Shown here: piece by piece, positions 59,608 to 64,000 of the stretch
Position numbering within the stretch: the first letter of the stretch is position 1
Layout: each line of letters begins with the position of its first letter
NCBI RefSeq assembly: GCF_042453785.1
Contig: NC_091671.1
Span: 38,889,001 to 38,953,000, forward strand
DNA: 64,000 bases
Direction of reading: 5' to 3'
Source of the DNA: Malus domestica
Taxonomy: Eukaryota > Streptophyta > Magnoliopsida > Rosales > Rosaceae
Notes under the pieces: model-generated
Told to the model about the DNA's origin: nothing
What the model saw: the letters and a program-made list of their open reading frames with translations, nothing else
Database searches by the model: none
Translations under genes and position numbers: made by a program

Positions 59608-62600
59608 ATGGTAACACACACAGATCCACATCACTCTTTAATTATGCTCTATCTTTAAAATCCCAATCCCAAAAAGTGGAAAAAAAAATTGAATACAAAA
59701 AAAAACGAAAATTGGGATTTAATTGTGTAATCACATCATTTCGATTTGTTAATTGGTTCATTTGTTGGGTTGTGCTTGATTTTCAATTAGGATGGAGAAG
59801 ATATAAGATTGGGATTCAAGAGAAAAAACCCATATCAGGATTCTGGGTTTCAGAACAGAAATCATCATCAAGCTTTTGATCAACACATGCTCCCTGAAGG
59901 TAGGCAATGCTAACACCGATTAGTGATTGGATTACTGTTATTGGTAATCATGGATTAATCATATAGTATTAGTAGTTAATTGGGTTTTCGGGCTTTCGCT
60001 CGCGGTGTAGGTTGGGTTGGTTGCCCTGCATATGGTGGAGAAATAAGCTGTATAATTCCATCAAAAGTACCACTTGGTGAGTCTTTCAATGACCATATTG
60101 CTGGTGAAACATACACTCCAAAGCAAGTCATTCATCAGCAAAGACTGCTAGGAAGAGAAGTAATTATATTCCTTTTTTCGTAAAGTACTGTACTTTTATC
60201 TTGTATGAAGTTGTTATGCTGATTGATTTTTACGTTTCCAGCTCGGTTTAGTGATTGATTTAACGAACACTACTCGTTACTATCCCCTTTCGGATTGGAC
60301 AAAAGAAGGCATTCGGCATGTTAAGGCAAGTGTATGTGTGTTTTCTGGTCCTAGTTAGGGCTGGTTTGGTATTGCTGTGCTTTGAAAAAAAGCTGCTGTG
60401 AGAATAAGCGGCTGTGCTGTGAGAATAAGCGGCTGTGAAATAAAGCCAGTAGAGTGTTTGGTAAACTTTTTTGTGAAAGTGCTTTTGGAAAAAAAATCAG
60501 GATGATAGTGTGTCTTTTCATTAAAGGAGCATTGTAGCTCTGTGTGCTTTGAAAAAACTGGCTTTTTTTCAAAGCAGCAAATAGCAGCTTCAGCTTTTCC
60601 TTTGATTTTCAGCTTATTTTCACAGCAGCTTCCAAAATAAGCCTTTTTTTTTCAGTTTACCAAACACAAAAATGACCCTCAGCTTTTTTTCACAGTGGCT
60701 TTTTTTAAAATCACCTCAATCCCAAACGGGGCCTTAGGGCTGGTTTGGTATTGCTGTGCTTTGAAAAAAAGCTGCTGTGAGAATAAGCGGCTGTGCTGTG
60801 AGAATAAGCGGCTGTGAAATAAATCAGCAGAGCGTTTGGTAAACTTTTTTGTAAAAGTGCTTTTGGAAAAAAAAAACAGTATGATAGTGGGTCTTTTCAT
60901 TAAAGGAGCACTGTAACTCCGTGTGCTTTGAAAAAAAGCCAGTTTTTCAAAGCTGCAAATAGCAACTTCAGCTTTTTCCTTTGATTTCAGCTTATTCTCA
61001 CAGCAGCTTCCAAAATAAGCCCTTTTTTTTCAGTTTACCAAACACCTAAAACCCTCACAGCTTTTTTTCACATGAGCTTTTTTTTTAAGTACCTCACTCC
61101 CAAACTAGGCCTTAGTGAGGTTAGTTTACTTCTTTACTTACGTCCTCAAATTTGTTTGCGCCAGATACAATGCAGAGGAAGGGATTCCGTGCCCGATAAT
61201 GCAGCTGTAGATAAATTTCTTTATGAGGTGAGCTGCCTGCACTAGTTTTACGATTTCATGGGACCCCCAATTGAAAGTCAAGAAGGAATATGTCTGATTT
61301 TGTGATTTTTTTGTTCGCATAGGTATCACAATTTTTCTCCAATAGAACAGACCCAATGAGGTATATACTTGTTCACTGTACGCACGGGCATAACCGCACA
61401 GGTTTCATGATTGTTCATTTTCTTGTACGCAACGAATCAATTTCAGTTACCGAGGTAAGTACTTGGTTGTGTGTTAGTTACTTTTGTTCTGATTGAATCT
61501 ATGCTATGATTCAAGAAATTTTCATTACATCTTTCTGGACTGACAATTCTGCAGGCAACAGATACATTTGCCAGGGCACGTCCTCCAGGGATATACAAAC
61601 AGGACTATATTGATGAACTGTACAAGTTTTATCAAGAAAGAAAGCCGGAATCAGTTGTTTGCCCTCAAACTCCTGAGTGGAAGAGAGTTTCGCATCTTGA
61701 TGAAAAAGCAGAAGCTGTGATGCATCAGGACAATGTATGTATTGTTTAACTTATATGCAGATTATTTGTTAGAAACCGCGGTTGTGATATTTTTTGATGA
61801 TGAAATTCAAATTGCAGTACAGGCAATAATAATACACTAGTAGTTGTGTATGTGTCTGCATGAATTGAGATTGCATTTGCTTGGTAATGCAAAATGGCTC
61901 AAGCTTGGGGAATTGTAGTGATACATGACAAATAAATTTAGCAATGATTTTTCCTTTTTCTAAATACTTTAGGATAATGTAATTAGAAGGGAAGCCTACG
62001 TAGATTTTTTATGGTTTAATACTCACACTTAATTGTCGGGAACTGGAAGCATTACTTTGTTGTTGGCTGTCTTTTTAGTTGGTTATGATTCTTCTGAGTG
62101 GTTTTGTTAGTGATGCATTGAAACATCGGTGCTGCTATTGGCAGTCCAATCTATCTATATTTAGAAAGAGAGGAGTGCACAATGAGATTTTTGAAGTGTC
62201 AATAATAGTACCCTTAGAGCAAGTCCACCGGAGTGGACATTGCCCAGCACTCAGTCCAAAACACAGCCCAGCACTCTGTCCATTACCTCCAGCCCGCGCA
62301 ACAGCCTGGGGCCCAGCCCATGCTGATCTCTGGGCCAGCTCAAAACTGACTTACCAAGAAGCTGGGCAAGTGGCCACGTGGCAACTCCCTGGCTCTTGGA
62401 TTTGAATATTTTTCAAATCCAACGGTCCATATTAATTAACTATATTAAAAATTATTAAAAATTATAAAAAAATACAGAAAAATTATTAAAAAAAAATACA
62501 GAAATTTTAAAAAAAATACAGAATTTTTTTTAAAATGTTATTTTTTTTCTATAAATAATAAAGTTTGTGGTTGAAGAATAAAGTGTATTTGATGAGTTTA

Positions 62601-64000
62601 TGTAATTTCATTTTAGTGTGTTTTTTTTTATAGTTTATTTGATGAGTTTATGTAATTTTATTTTAGTGTGTTTTTTTTAAGTTTATTTGATGAGTATGTA
62701 ATTTTATTTTAGTGTGTATTTTTTTTTTAAGTTTATTTGATGAGTATGTAATTTTATTTTAGTGTGTATTTTTTTTAAGTTTATTTGAAATTTTATCCGT
62801 AATTGGTTAAAAATCTTATCCGAAATAAACTTAAAAAATTAAAAACACACCAAATAAATGCGTTGGGTGCCAGTGCATTTTTTTAGGGGTGGAGATGCCT
62901 TGGCCTATTACTGTTCACTCCAGTCTATTACTGTTCACTTGAGTGGATAAATGTGCTGGGTGCTGGCGCAAAGTCCTTAGGGGTGGACTTGCTCTTAAAG
63001 AACTAGTTGCAGTTAAACACTTCTAAGTTCTTTGCCCGGAAAACAAATTGCACCTGCCACTTTTGCTGATTGCGACTGAAAGTGGATTTTTCCTTTTGTT
63101 TATTTTTTTATTTTTTGAATGTATTAGGAGTATCATGCGAGAAATGAAGCAATGACGATTGATGATGTTTTGGGTGAACGAATACCTTATAACCAGCAAA
63201 AATCGATGCAAGAAGCTGTTTATGATTTACTCAAGATGGAGAAAAGGGTAGGTACTCAAGTCTAGTTCGTTGTGTTATGATTTGTATATTAAGATGTAAC
63301 GTGAACATTTTATTGCTTCACCTTCTTCATGATGTTGCTGTTATTATATTCCGATAAATTTATTTCTGGCTATGTTTTCAGGGTAAAGGGAATTTACAAT
63401 TTCCTGGGTCGCATCCTGTTTCGCTCAACAGGTTTGTTCCAACAATAGCCATATCAATGATAGTTCTGTACTTCTAGTGGTTTTGACTCTTTTGCTTTTA
63501 GCATTATAAACTGAAGATGGTATTTTCTTTTCAGTACGTAATTTAACTGGACGGATGCTTATAAATTCAGTTCTACTAATTTTTCAGCACTTATCTTTGC
63601 TAACCTGTTTGCAATGCAGTCTATAGATTAAACAGATATAGAATGTGTTATGGTTTTGTAGTGAATAATATCTGCGCGATATGGGTTTCCAGATTTTACT
63701 TTTTAGTTGGTTCAGGCTGGAGACTAATTGCGTTAAGTATTAAAGGCACGGTATCATTTTAAACCTACTTGTTTTATGGTTCATTCAACACTAAATTCAG
63801 TACTTTAAGCTGATCTTGCCTCCATTTCCCAGGTTTTTATATCACTTTGTACTCTGTAGGGACAACCAACAACTATTACGACAGCGCTATTACTATGCCA
63901 CATGGAAAGCCGATGGAACACGTTATATGATGCTAATTACATGGGACGGCTGTTATTTGATTGATAGGAAATTTTTTTTCCGACGGGTCCAGATGCGGTT
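59608..64000 (+). CDS. mRNA capping enzyme (RNA 5'-triphosphatase plus guanylyltransferase), 5' part
   Basis: This bifunctional nuclear enzyme removes the gamma-phosphate from nascent pre-mRNA and adds GMP. Exons: 59608-59610 (ATG only), 59791-59899, 60011-60159, 60242-60325, 61165-61227, 61323-61454, 61555-61734, 63128-63247, 63382-63431, 63860-64000 and on. They join in frame to about 343 residues. The triphosphatase domain has the cysteine-phosphatase site HCTHGHNRTG at 154-163; the guanylyltransferase begins with motif I KADGTR and the GMP-binding Lys313 (YYYATWKADGTRYMM). Intron 4 starts with GC, not GT (AAG|GCAAGT), and holds two MITEs; intron 7 holds another. The ATG-only first exon is inferred: no other in-frame Met precedes the conserved part. 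Arabidopsis capping enzymes have a longer N-terminus. The remaining nucleotidyltransferase and OB-fold parts lie past the window. Confidence 0.9.
60358..60733. mobile_element. Tourist-like MITE, first of a doublet
   Basis: 376 bp, GGGCTGGTTTGGTATTGCTG to CAATCCCAAACGGGGCC, TTA at 60,355-60,357 and 60,734-60,736. Confidence 0.88.
60737..61111. mobile_element. Tourist-like MITE, second of a doublet
   Basis: 375 bp, same family and orientation, TTA at 60,734-60,736 (shared with the first) and 61,112-61,114. Confidence 0.88.
62217..62994. mobile_element. Tourist-like MITE in capping enzyme intron 7
   Basis: 778 bp, ends GAGCAAGTCCACCGG and GGTGGACTTGCTC, TTA on both sides (62,214-62,216; 62,995-62,997). 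The middle has tandem AT-rich units of about 50 bp (TTTATTTGATGAGT and TTTTATTTTAGTGTG words, 62,590-62,790). A different Tourist family from the GGTTTGG group. Confidence 0.82.

Larger units (their letters stand above)
60326..61164 (+). other. GC-AG intron of the capping enzyme gene
   Basis: The donor AAG|GCAAGT is a perfect match to the GC-type U1 donor consensus, and the acceptor is TTTGCGCCAG. Only this junction keeps HVK joined to IQCRGRDSVPDN, as the family requires. The nearby GTGTATG would shift frame. About 750 of 839 bases are two Tourist MITEs. Confidence 0.85.

Overview
This is a window of plant nuclear DNA. Genes have short exons with GT-AG introns, intergenic DNA is AT-rich, and the transposon load (Copia, TRIM, RTE-type LINE, tRNA-like SINEs, hAT, Tourist/PIF and Mutator-like MITEs) fits a woody eudicot. 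Gene and repeat style recall Rosaceae (apple or pear), but that is recognition by eye, not a search result.

The left 40 kb is a tandem segmental duplication. Block A (about 1-15,350) and block B (about 22,850-40,060) carry the same series: an aluminium-activated malate transporter (ALMT, + strand), a small secreted Gnk2-domain (ginkbilobin-like) protein (+) and a trichome-birefringence-like wall O-acetyltransferase (TBL, - strand). About 7.5 kb of unrelated repeat-rich DNA separates the blocks. Block B keeps intact copies of all three (ALMT 23,514-25,748; Gnk2 33,421-33,822; TBL 37,349-40,056). Block A keeps an apparently intact ALMT (2,841-4,987), but its Gnk2 copy is split by a hAT MITE and a Copia element, and its TBL copy is a truncated relic split by a hAT element. 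Block B has a second TBL relic, split by an RTE-type LINE. Each block has its own Copia insertion with clean 5-bp target duplications (6,881-12,074 and 25,828-31,068), so both came after the duplication.

The right part holds an F-box pseudogene (45,308-50,301, -) broken by a 3.5-kb hAT transposon with a decayed transposase and by a Tourist MITE; a TRIM element (51,331 to about 51,920); a chloroplast outer-envelope OEP7-like gene with a repeat-extended tail (54,871-55,140, -); the spliceosomal Sm protein SmD1 (56,622-58,524, -, four exons); and the 5' part of an mRNA capping enzyme gene (59,608 to past the window end, +). The capping gene has the RNA triphosphatase site, the first guanylyltransferase motif and a GC-AG intron holding two abutting Tourist MITEs.

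The genes form no shared pathway. ALMT, Gnk2 and TBL are cell-surface or secretory genes copied together; OEP7, SmD1 and the capping enzyme are housekeeping genes. I found no CRISPR array, no bacterial-type system and no clear new molecular system. The most informative material is the duplication with uneven decay, a 2.2-kb Pack-type Tourist element with a captured GC-rich coding-like fragment, and the splice features of the capping enzyme gene.
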